Positions 27,278 to 35,853 of a stretch of DNA of 64,000 nucleotides are shown here, one piece after another (position 1 is the first letter of the stretch; the number at the start of each line of letters is the position of its first letter). Where the stretch lies: positions 40,232 through 104,231 of the forward strand of contig CAJXNY010000013.1 in NCBI GenBank assembly GCA_913057435.1. The letters are read 5' to 3'. A program made the translations under genes and the position numbers. Origin of the DNA: an uncultured Oceanospirillaceae bacterium. GTDB lineage: Bacteria > Pseudomonadota > Gammaproteobacteria > Pseudomonadales > Balneatricaceae. The notes under the pieces are model-generated. The model was not told the DNA's origin. It searched no databases and saw nothing but the letters and a program-made list of their open reading frames with translations.

Positions 27278-28027
27278 TCAGAGCCGGACAACCGCGCTGT
27301 CCAGGCTGCCGTCACTCATCAGCCGTAACCAGCGGAAGGCCGGCCCCGTATGGGCTGGGTTATCTTCCAGGGTGAAATCAGCTTGCTGCGGTTTGAACTG
27401 CGGCGCGATCGCTGGAGTACTCAATACCTCTACGCTGCCCTGATACTGCTCAAACTGCTGATGGATATGACCATGCAGCACAGCACTCACCTGTAGATGG
27501 CCGGTCAGTGCTTGCCAGAACTGTGGGGCATTGCTGAGCATCACCGCATCCTGCCAGGCACTGCCGGTGGCCAGCGGGTTATGGTGCAATACCACCAGCG
27601 TGGGCTGTGTGTTGTCAGCCAGCTGTTGCTGCAGTGCCGCCAGCTCGCTGTCAGCCAGCGCACCCGAACCACATCCATCCGGCTCGGCAGTGGAATCCAG
27701 CAATACAACCTGCCAGCCGGCCAGACTCAGTGAACGCTGCCACAGCGAACCGGTCATATGCTCAGCAATATCGTGGTTACCAGGAATCCAGCAGGTCTGC
27801 GCAGCGACGCCCTCAACCTGCTCAGCCAGCCAGTTATAAGTGGCCGCCTCACCATGGTGAGTCAGATCGCCGGTCAACAGCAGCAGGTCAACCTGCTCAA
27901 AGCGACGACGAACCTCCACCAGCACCTGATGCAGTCGAGCGGCCAGATCAAAACCACGATAGTACTCGCCAGGCTCCGGTTGCAGGTGCAGATCGGTGAT
28001 CTGCACAATCAGTGCATCAGCGGGCAT
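27278..28027 (-). CDS. cpdA: 3',5'-cyclic-AMP phosphodiesterase
   Basis: A 249-residue class III cAMP phosphodiesterase (CpdA/Icc) that lowers cellular cAMP. The calcineurin-like metal-binding motifs are all present in order: VQITDLHL, LTGDLTHHG, IPGNHDIAEH, VLHHNP and LHGHIHQQ. It starts at the ATG of MPADALIVQITD and overlaps the end of yqiB by 11 bases. Its place between yqiB and yqiA is conserved. Confidence 0.92.
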   Translation of the reverse strand: MPADALIVQITDLHLQPEPGEYYRGFDLAARLHQVLVEVRRRFEQVDLLLLTGDLTHHGEAATYNWLAEQVEGVAAQTCWIPGNHDIAEHMTGSLWQRSLSLAGWQVVLLDSTAEPDGCGSGALADSELAALQQQLADNTQPTLVVLHHNPLATGSAWQDAVMLSNAPQFWQALTGHLQVSAVLHGHIHQQFEQYQGSVEVLSTPAIAPQFKPQQADFTLEDNPAHTGPAFRWLRLMSDGSLDSAVVRL

Positions 28028-28457
28028 AGACAGGCTCAACCATATGACCATGGCTGAGGCAGTGGCTCAGCCACTCACCCAGATAACTGTTGAGCTGGGC
28101 TTTCTCATCCGGCTGGTGCATCAGCGGGTTAGGGTATGGATAGACGCCTGCCATCTGCCGCCGACGCACACACACCACCTCAGCCATAGAAGCGTCGTGG
28201 TACATCCGTACCTGTAGCACCGGCGCTTCCAGCCAGCGTGAATCGCCCGTGTCCTGCTGAGAAATTTCCAGCGTGCTGGTGTAGGCAAAACGTTCATCTA
28301 CCCGTAATTTAATCCGGGCATTGATCGCCTCGTGGCTGATCTGGAATTCGCGCTCATCGCAGGCATCAAAATCCGGCATCAGCTTGAGAATACGCCAGTA
28401 ATTGGCTTCACATTGCGCCATCTGACGACTCAGGTCAGGCACATACTTCGACTTCAT
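28017..28457 (-). CDS. yqiB: YqiB, DUF1249-family protein
   Basis: A 146-residue protein of the DUF1249 family, with YVPDLSRQMAQCEANYWRIL at the N terminus, ERFAYTSTLEISQ in the middle and QMAGVYPYPNPLMHQPDEKAQLN near the C terminus. The function is unknown. It overlaps nudF by 23 bases upstream and cpdA by 11 bases downstream, so it is part of the same operon. Confidence 0.88.
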   Translation of the reverse strand: MKSKYVPDLSRQMAQCEANYWRILKLMPDFDACDEREFQISHEAINARIKLRVDERFAYTSTLEISQQDTGDSRWLEAPVLQVRMYHDASMAEVVCVRRRQMAGVYPYPNPLMHQPDEKAQLNSYLGEWLSHCLSHGHMVEPVYAR

Positions 28458-29082
28458 CCGGGCCCTCCCAATGCTGTTTAAGTCGTGAATGGTTCAGTTG
28501 CAGCCATTGTAACGAAATTATGCTGGCTGCGTTGTCGATACTGCCATTAGCCACCAGCGCAAAGGCCTGCTGCACCGGCAATGTGTGCACGCGAATATCT
28601 TCGCCCTCATCCTCCAGCCCATGAATCCCCCCCAGGGTGCTGCTATCCACAGGCGCGCAATACAATGACAAATACTCGCGACTGCCACCGGGGCTGCTCA
28701 TATAGCGGGTGATCGGCATCAACTCACCCAGTGTAGCACCGGCCTCTTCCCGGGCCTCACGACGGGCAACCTGCTCCGGCTGTTCACCAGGCTCAACCAT
28801 CCCGGCTACGACTTCCAGCAACCAGGGGCTGCGCGGGTGATCAATGGCGCCCGGGCGGAACTGCTCCACCATCACCACCGCATCCCGGTCCGGGTCATAC
28901 AGCAGCACCGCAACTGCATCATCACGCCAGAACAGTTCACGCTCCAGCGTCACGTTGCCACCGGCAAAGGTACGATGAGTCAAGTGCAGTTTTTTCAGTT
29001 GGAAGAAGCCGTCGAACAGTACTTCCTGTTCCGTTACTTCCACATCCGCTGTTGTAAATTCCGGTTGCCAGGGATTGCTCAT
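28435..29082 (-). CDS. nudF: ADP-ribose pyrophosphatase
   Basis: A 215-residue Nudix hydrolase that splits ADP-ribose into AMP and ribose phosphate. The Nudix box is EPGEQPEQVARREAREEAG, followed by the family's YMSSPGGSREYLSLYCA and IHGLEDEGEDIRVH blocks. It is the promoter-proximal gene of the nudF-yqiB-cpdA-yqiA-parE unit and is divergent from the sulP gene. Confidence 0.93.
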   Translation of the reverse strand: MSNPWQPEFTTADVEVTEQEVLFDGFFQLKKLHLTHRTFAGGNVTLERELFWRDDAVAVLLYDPDRDAVVMVEQFRPGAIDHPRSPWLLEVVAGMVEPGEQPEQVARREAREEAGATLGELMPITRYMSSPGGSREYLSLYCAPVDSSTLGGIHGLEDEGEDIRVHTLPVQQAFALVANGSIDNAASIISLQWLQLNHSRLKQHWEGPDEVEVCA

Positions 29083-29282
29083 CGGGTTCCTGCCTCAACG
29101 CTGAGTGATGGCAGCACTATAGCATGCACACTCAAATGGCTGCGCAACCGCTCAGCACCTCAGCCTGGACGCAGGGCATGAACAAACGGCAAGTACACTG
29201 GCTGCTGTTAACGAGCAACAGGTATATAATCAGCAAGAATAACCTTATACCCATAACGAATATGACCAGCAGGTACTCTGCC

Positions 29283-31031
29283 ATGTCCAACACAGACAGC
29301 GCCCTTCCTCTGCTTAACTGGTTGAAGCACTACAACCGGGAGATGCTGATCGGCGATAGCATGGCCGGGATAATTGTCGCCATCATGCTGGTGCCTCAGG
29401 GGATGGCCTATGCCTTTCTCGCCGGACTGCCGCCCGAATATGGCCTCTATGCCGGTATTCTGCCGTTGATGGTCTATGCCCTGCTCGGCTCCAGCCGGGC
29501 ACTGGCTGTGGGGCCCGTGGCGATCGCCTCGCTGATGGTAGGCACCACCATTGCGCCTTACGCCAGTCAGGGGGAAGCGGCGCTACTCAATGCTGCGGTA
29601 CATCTGTCCCTGCTGGTTGGGCTCTGTCTGCTACTGTTACGGCTGCTGCGGCTGGGCTCCATTGTTAACTTTATGAGCCACTCGGTGATCTCCGGCTTTA
29701 CCACTGCCGCTGCGCTGATGATTGCCATCAGCCAGCTCAAGTATTTGCTGGCGCTGGATATTCCTCGCCAGCTGCGGGCAGATCAACAACTTGGTTTTAT
29801 GTTCCAGCACCTGGCAGATATCCACCTGCCCACCCTGGCGCTGGGACTGCTGGCTGTACTGATCCTCTGGTTCAGTAAAGCCCGGCTCGGCTCCTTACTG
29901 CAGCAATGGGGCCTGCCCAGCGGGGTAAGCCAGCCGCTGAGCAAAGCCGGGCCCATGTTCGCCATTAGCCTTACCGCCGGGCTGGTCAGCCTGCTGGCGC
30001 TGGACAGCAATGCGGATGTCCTTACCGTAGGGATGATACCTGCTGGATTGCCAGTACTGGGTGAGCTGAGCATTGACCTACGCCTGGCCCAGGCGCTGCT
30101 GGTACCGGCTCTGCTGATCGCACTGATCGGCTTTCTGGAAAGTGTGTCAGTGGCAACAGCCCTGGCCAGCAAACAGCGCGAGCGGGTGGATGCCAACAAG
30201 GAACTGGTCGCACTGGGTGCCGCCAATCTGGCCGCAGCGGTCAGTGGCACCTACCCGGTGGCAGGCGGGTTTGGCCGCTCGATGGTCAATTACAGCGCAG
30301 GGGCCCAGACCACCATTGCCTCTCTGATCTCGGCGCTGGTACTGGCGGTGGTAGTGGCCTTTTTCACCCCGCTGTTTTACTACCTGCCCAAAGCTGCGCT
30401 GGGGGCGGTAATTATCATGGCAGTGTTACCACTGATCGATATCGACAGCCTGCGCAGCAGCTGGCGCTTTAACCGCGCCGATGCGCTGACCCTGCTCGGC
30501 ACCTTTGTACTGGTACTGGCGCTGGGGGTTGAGCTAGGGATTCTGGGCGGCATCACCCTGTCGATTGGGTTGCTGCTGTATCGCACCAGCCAGCCCCATA
30601 TGGCGGTGGTGGGCCGGGTTGGCGACTCAGAGCACTTCCGCAATGAACGCCGCCATGCCGTCAGCACCCGCAGTCATATTCTGGCCATCCGCATCGACGA
30701 GAGCCTGTACTTCGCCAACACCCGTTATGTGGAGTCGTTTATCCTGGCCGAGCGCGCGGCCCGGCCGAACATCGAGCATGTGGTGCTGATCTGTAATGCA
30801 GTGAATTTTATCGATGCCAGCGCGCTGGAAACGCTGGAAAACCTGATCGTTCACCTGCGCAATGACGGTGCCACCCTGCACCTGGCCGAGATCAAAGGCC
30901 CGGTGCAGGACCAGCTGGCACACAGCGACTTCTTCCAGCATATGGGCCAGGGGCAGGTATTTTTTACTACGGATGAGGCAATGAAAGCGCTGATATTCAG
31001 CCATCCACCGAAGGCCATAACCCATCGCTGA
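29283..31031 (+). CDS. SulP-family anion transporter
   Basis: A 582-residue SulP permease: about a dozen hydrophobic segments, with the signature LVPQGMAYAFLAGLPPEYGLYAG near residue 40 (given in part) and FGRSMVNYSAGAQT in the core, then a cytoplasmic STAS domain from about residue 470 (NFIDASALETLENLIVHL). It may import sulfate or bicarbonate; substrate cannot be told from sequence. No carbonic anhydrase or sulfur gene is adjacent. The start chosen is MSNTDSAL; a second ATG seven codons upstream (MTSRYSA) is possible. Confidence 0.9.
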   Translation: MSNTDSALPLLNWLKHYNREMLIGDSMAGIIVAIMLVPQGMAYAFLAGLPPEYGLYAGILPLMVYALLGSSRALAVGPVAIASLMVGTTIAPYASQGEAALLNAAVHLSLLVGLCLLLLRLLRLGSIVNFMSHSVISGFTTAAALMIAISQLKYLLALDIPRQLRADQQLGFMFQHLADIHLPTLALGLLAVLILWFSKARLGSLLQQWGLPSGVSQPLSKAGPMFAISLTAGLVSLLALDSNADVLTVGMIPAGLPVLGELSIDLRLAQALLVPALLIALIGFLESVSVATALASKQRERVDANKELVALGAANLAAAVSGTYPVAGGFGRSMVNYSAGAQTTIASLISALVLAVVVAFFTPLFYYLPKAALGAVIIMAVLPLIDIDSLRSSWRFNRADALTLLGTFVLVLALGVELGILGGITLSIGLLLYRTSQPHMAVVGRVGDSEHFRNERRHAVSTRSHILAIRIDESLYFANTRYVESFILAERAARPNIEHVVLICNAVNFIDASALETLENLIVHLRNDGATLHLAEIKGPVQDQLAHSDFFQHMGQGQVFFTTDEAMKALIFSHPPKAITHR

Positions 31032-31119
31032 CACCACTACCAGCACACTGCCACTTATGGATAGAAGTTAAGGGGGGAGATTGTTCCTTATGCATCTAGC
31101 CAGCGCTGGCTGTCAGTCT

Positions 31120-31153
31120 CTCTGCTCATCTTTTTACTTAATAGAGAGCAGAG
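31120..31153 (+). promoter_or_regulatory. Hairpin covering the ribosome-binding site of the AraC-type gene
   Basis: CTCTGCTC (31120-31127) is complementary to GAGCAGAG (31146-31153), whose GAG sequences are the only ribosome-binding candidate before the ATG at 31158. The stem could hide the start site in the mRNA. Confidence 0.45.
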
Positions 31154-31157
31154 CATT

Positions 31158-31625
31158 ATGGACTGTCAACGGATTGAAAATACAACCCAGGCCAACCTGG
31201 GTATTATCAGCGAACAGTTATTCATTGGTAATATGCAGGTGATTGCTAACTATCCTCCAGCATTACAGCGCGCCATATATTATATATGTAACCACTACAC
31301 TGATCCGGTTGCTCTGAGCGACGTTGCCGATCAGGCATTTATCAGCAGCTCTCACCTGTCATACCTGTTCCGACAGTGCCTCAATCTACGCTTCAAAAAT
31401 TTACTAAGTGAATTACGAATTCGCCATGCGATGATGCTTATAGAAAAAAACCCAGCAGCAATGATTACTGAGGTATCACTCTACTCAGGTTTTTTTGATC
31501 TCAGCCATTTTGAAAAAATGTTCCGCCGCTACACAGCCATGGCTCCACGCACCTACCGTAATAATGTCAGACTGCGATTAACAGCTAACAAAAATGAAGT
31601 AGCGAAAGAGCTGGAAGTCATCTGA
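31158..31625 (+). CDS. Short AraC-family transcriptional regulator
   Basis: A 155-residue protein that is little more than an AraC/XylS DNA-binding domain. Two helix-turn-helix units are seen, VALSDVADQAFISSSHLSYLF and MITEVSLYSGFFDLSHFEKMF, followed by the family ending MAPRTYRN. The preceding 45 residues are not a normal effector domain. It is the first gene of the AT-rich island and the nearest regulator to the R-body cluster, so control of that cluster is a reasonable guess. A hairpin overlies its ribosome-binding site. Confidence 0.82.
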   Translation: MDCQRIENTTQANLGIISEQLFIGNMQVIANYPPALQRAIYYICNHYTDPVALSDVADQAFISSSHLSYLFRQCLNLRFKNLLSELRIRHAMMLIEKNPAAMITEVSLYSGFFDLSHFEKMFRRYTAMAPRTYRNNVRLRLTANKNEVAKELEVI

Positions 31626-31727
31626 AAAAAGTAACAGCATTATACTGTCTAAATTTTTCTGGCTCGGGTTGAGGAAACAACGCAGCGAGTAAACAATGGG
31701 GGATTGAAATAGATATTATGGGTAAAT

Positions 31728-31763
31728 AGCCGGACAACTCAAATACTAATTTGCCCGGCTTTC
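31728..31763. terminator. Candidate terminator between the AraC-type and endolysin-like genes
   Basis: AGCCGG and CCGGCT close a 20-base loop with an additional CAA/TTG pair; a short T-run (TTT) follows on the plus strand. It lies between converging genes. Confidence 0.45.
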
Positions 31764-31783
31764 TGGTGTTAATAAACAGGCAA

Positions 31784-32620
31784 TCAGCCCGTATAGCCTA
31801 GTACCTGCTTGGCCCGCGACAATCGAGTTTCACGATCTGTCAGCCCATGATAGCCTCCATTAATACGACGTGTTACTGAACGCACATCATCCTGGTCAGC
31901 ATAATCATTAAGCTTACGAACGTTCCAAAACCAGCCTGCCGCAGCAACTGCCAGCTCTGGGTTATCAGCAACACTATCAGGCTCGGCAAGCAGATTGCCA
32001 TCAATACTGTCACTGAATGACTGGTAGTTATCCTTACCGGTCAACTGAATAAGCCCTCGCCCTCTGTATTTCCAGCCATCACCAGAAGCTTCACTGCCAT
32101 TACCCATGCGATCTGCGTATACTCGCCCGGCAATTTTTTCTGGCTGTCGAGCATAGCTTTCAGCCATACTATTATCCGGAAAATATTTACCAAAGACTGA
32201 ACGTAGCGCCTTGGCGCTATAGTTAAGATTTTCCGATACGTAACGAAATGAACCACTTTCATGCCCAACCTGAGCAATGAAATGAGCGGTACGTAAAGGT
32301 GTAGACATCTGATAATCATTCAGACACTGATTAATAGCTATCAGATAGCGTTCAACCGCTTCGGCACTGGCATCCGGCATCATTTCACTCAGCTGCTGGG
32401 CCGTCAGCATCAATTCCTGTCCAGCAATCGCCCCAGCTGCCGGGATCAAAACGGAGTCATTTTTATCATCATTCGGAATATCCAGCTGCTGGCCAACTCG
32501 AATATTGTCAGGATTACTAATACCATTAATCTGAGCAATTTCCATATAACGAGAGCTGTCTCCTAGTAAATTCCCTGCGATTTTACTAAGCGTATCCCCT
32601 GACTCGACTGTATATTTCAT
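31784..32620 (-). CDS. LysM-GH19 cell-wall hydrolase, endolysin/chitinase-like
   Basis: A 278-residue protein. Residues 1-48 are a LysM peptidoglycan-binding repeat (YTVESGDTLSKIAGNLLGDS, IRVGQQLDIPN). From about 70 onward is a glycoside hydrolase family 19 domain: AHFIAQVGHESGSF with the catalytic glutamate, YRGRGLIQLTGKDNY and AAGWFWNVRKLNDYAD. This is the layout of phage-type endolysins more than of secreted chitinases, since there is no signal peptide. Access to the wall would need a lesion in the inner membrane. It is divergent from the lamin-tail gene and next to the reb cluster, which suggests but does not prove a lysis role. Confidence 0.82.
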   Translation of the reverse strand: MKYTVESGDTLSKIAGNLLGDSSRYMEIAQINGISNPDNIRVGQQLDIPNDDKNDSVLIPAAGAIAGQELMLTAQQLSEMMPDASAEAVERYLIAINQCLNDYQMSTPLRTAHFIAQVGHESGSFRYVSENLNYSAKALRSVFGKYFPDNSMAESYARQPEKIAGRVYADRMGNGSEASGDGWKYRGRGLIQLTGKDNYQSFSDSIDGNLLAEPDSVADNPELAVAAAGWFWNVRKLNDYADQDDVRSVTRRINGGYHGLTDRETRLSRAKQVLGYTG

Positions 32621-32896
32621 AAAACGCCTCCTGATTGTTAATTAAAGCTTGATTACCCACGCACCACTAAGCAACCCTGCTTATGTTATGACGATGCGGA
32701 GCGGATCATAAACCTGCCAGAGTTTTCATGTAACAACCAGGGGTAACAAATCAATCCCTCAGCAAAGACAATAAAAACATCCATATGTGAGCTTGATAAC
32801 ACACATATATGATCATTGATTAAACCAAGTCACAAAGGCAGTCAGTGATTATTATCAATCCCCGCTAACCGAATGAAGCCAATCAGGAAAATAAAA

Positions 32897-33754
32897 ATGA
32901 ACTCAGCTTCCAATTCAGACAAAGAAAGAACCTCATCATCAGATATAATAAATACTGACCCAATCAGCATCGACCATTATAAACGGCTTGAAACGTCGTC
33001 ATTATCAAATTGCACCAGCCTTTTAAACAGATCATTTGTTAACACCTGGTGGGAAACAGCAAAAAAATCTGTGGAAAACCATCAAATTATCATTTCACAT
33101 ATTTGTGAAGAAGCAGCAACAAAGAATAAACTGGAAGAATACATATGCATAGAGAACATCGGACCTTTTGAAAAAGATCTGTCCGGGTGGAAAATAAATG
33201 CTGGTAGCGATGGCCAAAATTATATATTCCCAGACAGTGAGGTTCTTGCGTCAGGTGATAGCATAAAAATATACACGTTGCGTAGATCAAAGTATTCATT
33301 CAAAAGTAAGACGCCACTGTGGAATAACCGAGGTGACACGGGCCTGCTATTCAATGCCAGCGGAAAAGAAGTATGCCGATTCACCTATGGCCAGGATGCT
33401 GCGGAGATCGTCTATATATCAGAAATCCAGTACGACGGTATCCAGGGCCGTGGTGAAGCCGATGAGTATGCTGAAATAACCAACTACGGGAATGCGATTG
33501 CTGACATCAGCCACTGGCGAGTGACCGCAGGAAAAGATCAGGATTTCATTTTTCCTGCCAGTACATTGTTACTCCCTGGAAAGTCTATTCGCGTCTATAC
33601 GAATACTATTGAACCAAAATCAGGTGGCTTTTCATTTGGCAGAAAATCAGCAATATGGAATAACAAAAAAGACAGTGGGAAATTGTACGACAACAAGGAA
33701 AACTTTGTATCAGAGCTCTCTTACTCTGACGGAAAAATCACTGTATCAAGCTAA
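32897..33754 (+). CDS. Protein with two lamin-tail domains (LTD)
   Basis: A 285-residue protein with an Asn/Ser-rich N-terminal part and two immunoglobulin-like lamin-tail domains in tandem. The first has EYICIENIGPFEKDLSGWKI and YIFPDSEVLASGDSIKIYT; the second has ISEIQYDG, DEYAEITNYGNAIADISHW and FIFPASTLLLPGKSIRVYT, and both end with a WNN-x-GD/S turn. LTDs are usually in secreted or cell-surface proteins, but no signal peptide is visible here. AGGAAA lies before the ATG at 32897; an ATG at 32873 is also in frame. It is codirectional with and 75 bases upstream of the first reb gene, low in GC, so probably part of the island. Confidence 0.75.
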   Translation: MNSASNSDKERTSSSDIINTDPISIDHYKRLETSSLSNCTSLLNRSFVNTWWETAKKSVENHQIIISHICEEAATKNKLEEYICIENIGPFEKDLSGWKINAGSDGQNYIFPDSEVLASGDSIKIYTLRRSKYSFKSKTPLWNNRGDTGLLFNASGKEVCRFTYGQDAAEIVYISEIQYDGIQGRGEADEYAEITNYGNAIADISHWRVTAGKDQDFIFPASTLLLPGKSIRVYTNTIEPKSGGFSFGRKSAIWNNKKDSGKLYDNKENFVSELSYSDGKITVSS

Positions 33755-33767
33755 TTTTATTATGACA

Positions 33768-33792
33768 ATAGCTGCCCTAAAAGAGCAGCTAT
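33768..33792 (+). other. Hairpin between the LTD gene and the first reb gene
   Basis: ATAGCTGC and GCAGCTAT form an 8-bp stem without a U-run, so it is more likely an mRNA-stability or processing element than a full terminator. Confidence 0.45.
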
Positions 33793-33829
33793 AAATACCA
33801 GCCTATATAAACATATCAAGGAGGAAATT

Positions 33830-34057
33830 ATGTCTAAAGAAGGACAAAATGCCATTGAAAATGCAAACAGCACATTGGTTGAATTTTCACCTCCTATTGC
33901 GAAAAGCATGCTTTTTCAGGCTACATCACAAGCTCTTTCAAATGCTTCACATAATGCAACAAAAAAACAACAAGAGACAAACATAACGACACAAGCAGCA
34001 ACTAATAATTCAGTTTCCCTTTTGCACGTTATGGGTGCGAAAGCAATCACAGGCTAA
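33830..34057 (+). CDS. RebB-family R-body-type protein, divergent (reb paralogue 1)
   Basis: A 75-residue protein with the core shared by the cluster: FQATSQALSNASHNATKKQQ followed by NITTQAAT. Reb proteins are the structural subunits of R-bodies, coiled ribbons first known from Caedibacter. This copy lacks the N-terminal NxQITDSVTQ segment of its neighbours and has a different C terminus (LLHVMGAKAITG). AAGGAGG precedes the ATG, a strong ribosome-binding site. It is probably the first reb gene of the transcript that begins with or after the LTD gene. Confidence 0.7.
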   Translation: MSKEGQNAIENANSTLVEFSPPIAKSMLFQATSQALSNASHNATKKQQETNITTQAATNNSVSLLHVMGAKAITG

Positions 34058-34094
34058 TGCTTGGTTATTATAATTAAGCGACAAGGTGACAATA

Positions 34095-34355
34095 ATGCCC
34101 GTTAATTCTCAGATAACTGACTCTGTAACTCAGGTCAACACACAAGTAATAGGCGACGCTCCTGCCATGGCAATGGGTAACCTGTTGATGTCTACCAGCC
34201 AGGCACTCTCGAATGCTGCCCATAATGCAACTAATGCTCAGCAGCAGGCCAATATCACCTGGCAGGCAGCTACGGTACAAGGCATTCAATCTCTGATGGC
34301 AACAGGCTCCGCTGTTTCCGGCCGCACGGCCCGCAACCTGATTGAAGGAGGCTGA
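34095..34355 (+). CDS. RebB-family R-body protein (reb paralogue 2)
   Basis: An 86-residue RebB-type protein (R-body structural family). It starts VNSQITDSVTQVNTQVIGDA, followed by PAMAMGNLLMSTSQALSNAA and HNATNAQQQANITWQAATVQ, the sequence pattern of RebB. It ends GRTARNLIEGG. The start is the ATG of MPVNSQ, with AAGG upstream. It is clearly in one family with paralogues 3, 4, 5 and 10. Confidence 0.88.
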   Translation: MPVNSQITDSVTQVNTQVIGDAPAMAMGNLLMSTSQALSNAAHNATNAQQQANITWQAATVQGIQSLMATGSAVSGRTARNLIEGG

Positions 34356-34419
34356 TCATAGTATTCAGCCCTCTTGGTAATAAACGAAACAACCACTAAC
34401 CACAAAAAGGAATATCGAC

Positions 34420-34719
34420 ATGTCTGAATCTACAGCTCCAGCTCCAGCAGCAGCAAGCAAAGGTGTTAACGAACAGATCACTGATTCTGTTACTCAGGTA
34501 AACACTAAAGTTGTTGGCGAAACACCGGCAATGGCCATGGGTAACTTGCTGATGTCTACCGGCCAGGCGCTGGCTAACTCTGCGCACAATGCGACCAATA
34601 ACCAGCAGCAGGCCAGTGTAATGATGCAGGCAGCTACCGTTCAGGGTATCAACTCCTTGATGGCAACTGGTAGCGCGATTGTTGGCCGCGTAGCTGAAGA
34701 AATTATCGAGAAAGGTTGA
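34420..34719 (+). CDS. RebB-family R-body protein (reb paralogue 3)
   Basis: A 99-residue RebB-type protein with an extra Ala/Pro-rich N terminus (SESTAPAPAAASK) before VNEQITDSVTQVNTKVVGE. The hydrophobic core is PAMAMGNLLMSTGQALANSA and HNATNNQQQASVMMQAATVQ; it ends in EEIIEKG. Nucleotide similarity to paralogues 4 and 5 is obvious along the whole conserved part, so these three are recent tandem duplicates. The ATG is preceded by AAAGGAA. Confidence 0.88.
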   Translation: MSESTAPAPAAASKGVNEQITDSVTQVNTKVVGETPAMAMGNLLMSTGQALANSAHNATNNQQQASVMMQAATVQGINSLMATGSAIVGRVAEEIIEKG

Positions 34720-34775
34720 TCACTACAATTAACCGGACTCTGTAATAAAAACACCTCTGATAGAAGGAAGGAATA

Positions 34776-35051
34776 ATGACTGAAGCTGCTAAAACAGTGA
34801 ATGAACAGATCACTGACTCTGTTACTCAGGTAAATACCAAAGTCGTTGGTGAAACACCTGCGATGGCAATGGGCAACCTGTTGATGTCTACCAGCCAGGC
34901 GCTGGCTAACGCGGCACATAACGCCAGTAATAATCAGCAGCAGGCTGGTATTACCATGCAGGCTGCAACAGTTCAGGGGGTCAATTCCCTGATGTCGACC
35001 GGTTCTGCTGTGATTGGCCGCAGCGCTGAATCCATTATCGAAAAGGGATAA
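34776..35051 (+). CDS. RebB-family R-body protein (reb paralogue 4)
   Basis: A 91-residue RebB-type protein, nearly identical in its core to paralogues 3 and 5: VNEQITDSVTQVNTKVVGET, then MSTSQALANAAHNASNNQQQ, then QGVNSLMSTGSAVIGRSAES. GAAGGAAGG precedes the start. Such near-copies in one operon suggest a dosage effect, or subunits filling equivalent positions in the ribbon. Confidence 0.88.
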   Translation: MTEAAKTVNEQITDSVTQVNTKVVGETPAMAMGNLLMSTSQALANAAHNASNNQQQAGITMQAATVQGVNSLMSTGSAVIGRSAESIIEKG

Positions 35052-35105
35052 CGGTCATCCGTCATTTCTATCTAACGCTTTAATACTTTCAATAAGGAAT
35101 TAATC

Positions 35106-35366
35106 ATGCCAGTTAACGAACAGATCACCGATTCCGTCACTCAGGTAAATACCAAAGTTGTTGGCGAAACGCCAGCCATGGCCATGGGTAACCTGCTGAT
35201 GGCTACGGGTCAGGCGCTGAGCAACGCAGCCCACAATGCCACCAACAATCAGCAGCAGGCCAGCATCACGATGCAAACGGCAACTGTACAGGGCGTTAAC
35301 TCCCTGATGTCTACAGGTACGTCCGTTATCGGTCGTAGCGCAGAGTCGATCATCGAGAAAGGCTGA
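35106..35366 (+). CDS. RebB-family R-body protein (reb paralogue 5)
   Basis: An 86-residue RebB-type protein, VNEQITDSVTQVNTKVVGET at the N terminus and MQTATVQGVNSLMSTGTSV near the C terminus, ending in SIIEKG. It is the last of the compact canonical group (paralogues 2-5) and is followed 10 bases later by a strong hairpin that may reduce transcription of the rest of the cluster. Confidence 0.88.
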   Translation: MPVNEQITDSVTQVNTKVVGETPAMAMGNLLMATGQALSNAAHNATNNQQQASITMQTATVQGVNSLMSTGTSVIGRSAESIIEKG

Positions 35367-35376
35367 TCGCTTCGTG

Positions 35377-35399
35377 AGTAAGGGCCTAAGGCCCTTACT
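35377..35399 (+). terminator. Hairpin terminator or attenuator inside the reb cluster
   Basis: AGTAAGGGCC and GGCCCTTACT form a perfect 10-bp stem with a TAA loop, followed by TTCTTCT. It separates paralogues 2-5 from the more divergent group downstream. Confidence 0.7.
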
Positions 35400-35446
35400 T
35401 CTTCTATCCGGCTACGCCATTACAGCCCCGCAAAGGAGTCGCAATC

Positions 35447-35755
35447 ATGGCAGCAAAAAAAATCAGCGCCCCACCGCCCAGCAAAGCCGGTTCGACGGTA
35501 ACACCCTCTGAAACGAACAGCATTGATGCAACGTCTGAAATGACCAGCCACCTCCAGCCGATTGACCTGGAAATTGCAGCGTTCACACCGACAATAGCGC
35601 AAGCAAATATGACCATGGCAACCACACATGCACTAGCCAACCAGGCGTTGTCAGCCGGCCAGGACCAGGTCATGTCTGATATGCAGCTGCAGATAGCCAC
35701 CGTACAAGGTTTGAACAGCCTGATCGTGACCGGCCAGCAAACACGGTCTCGGTAA
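35447..35755 (+). CDS. Reb-like protein, divergent (reb paralogue 6)
   Basis: A 102-residue protein with a Lys/Pro/Ser-rich N terminus of about 40 residues and a Reb-like core: TIAQANMTMATTHALANQAL, then DMQLQIATVQGLNSLIVTGQ. The motif IATVQGLNSLxxTG matches the C-terminal half of the canonical RebB proteins, but the NEQITDSVTQ segment is replaced. AAAGGAG precedes the start. Membership of the family is inferred from this shared part. Confidence 0.7.
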   Translation: MAAKKISAPPPSKAGSTVTPSETNSIDATSEMTSHLQPIDLEIAAFTPTIAQANMTMATTHALANQALSAGQDQVMSDMQLQIATVQGLNSLIVTGQQTRSR

Positions 35756-35853
35756 CAGTCCAGCCGTTAGTTTTAGAATGCACCGGCGACGCTAAATTCC
35801 ATAGCCGTCAACAATACCAACCTGTTAACAGATAAATAAACATGGAGTCCAAC

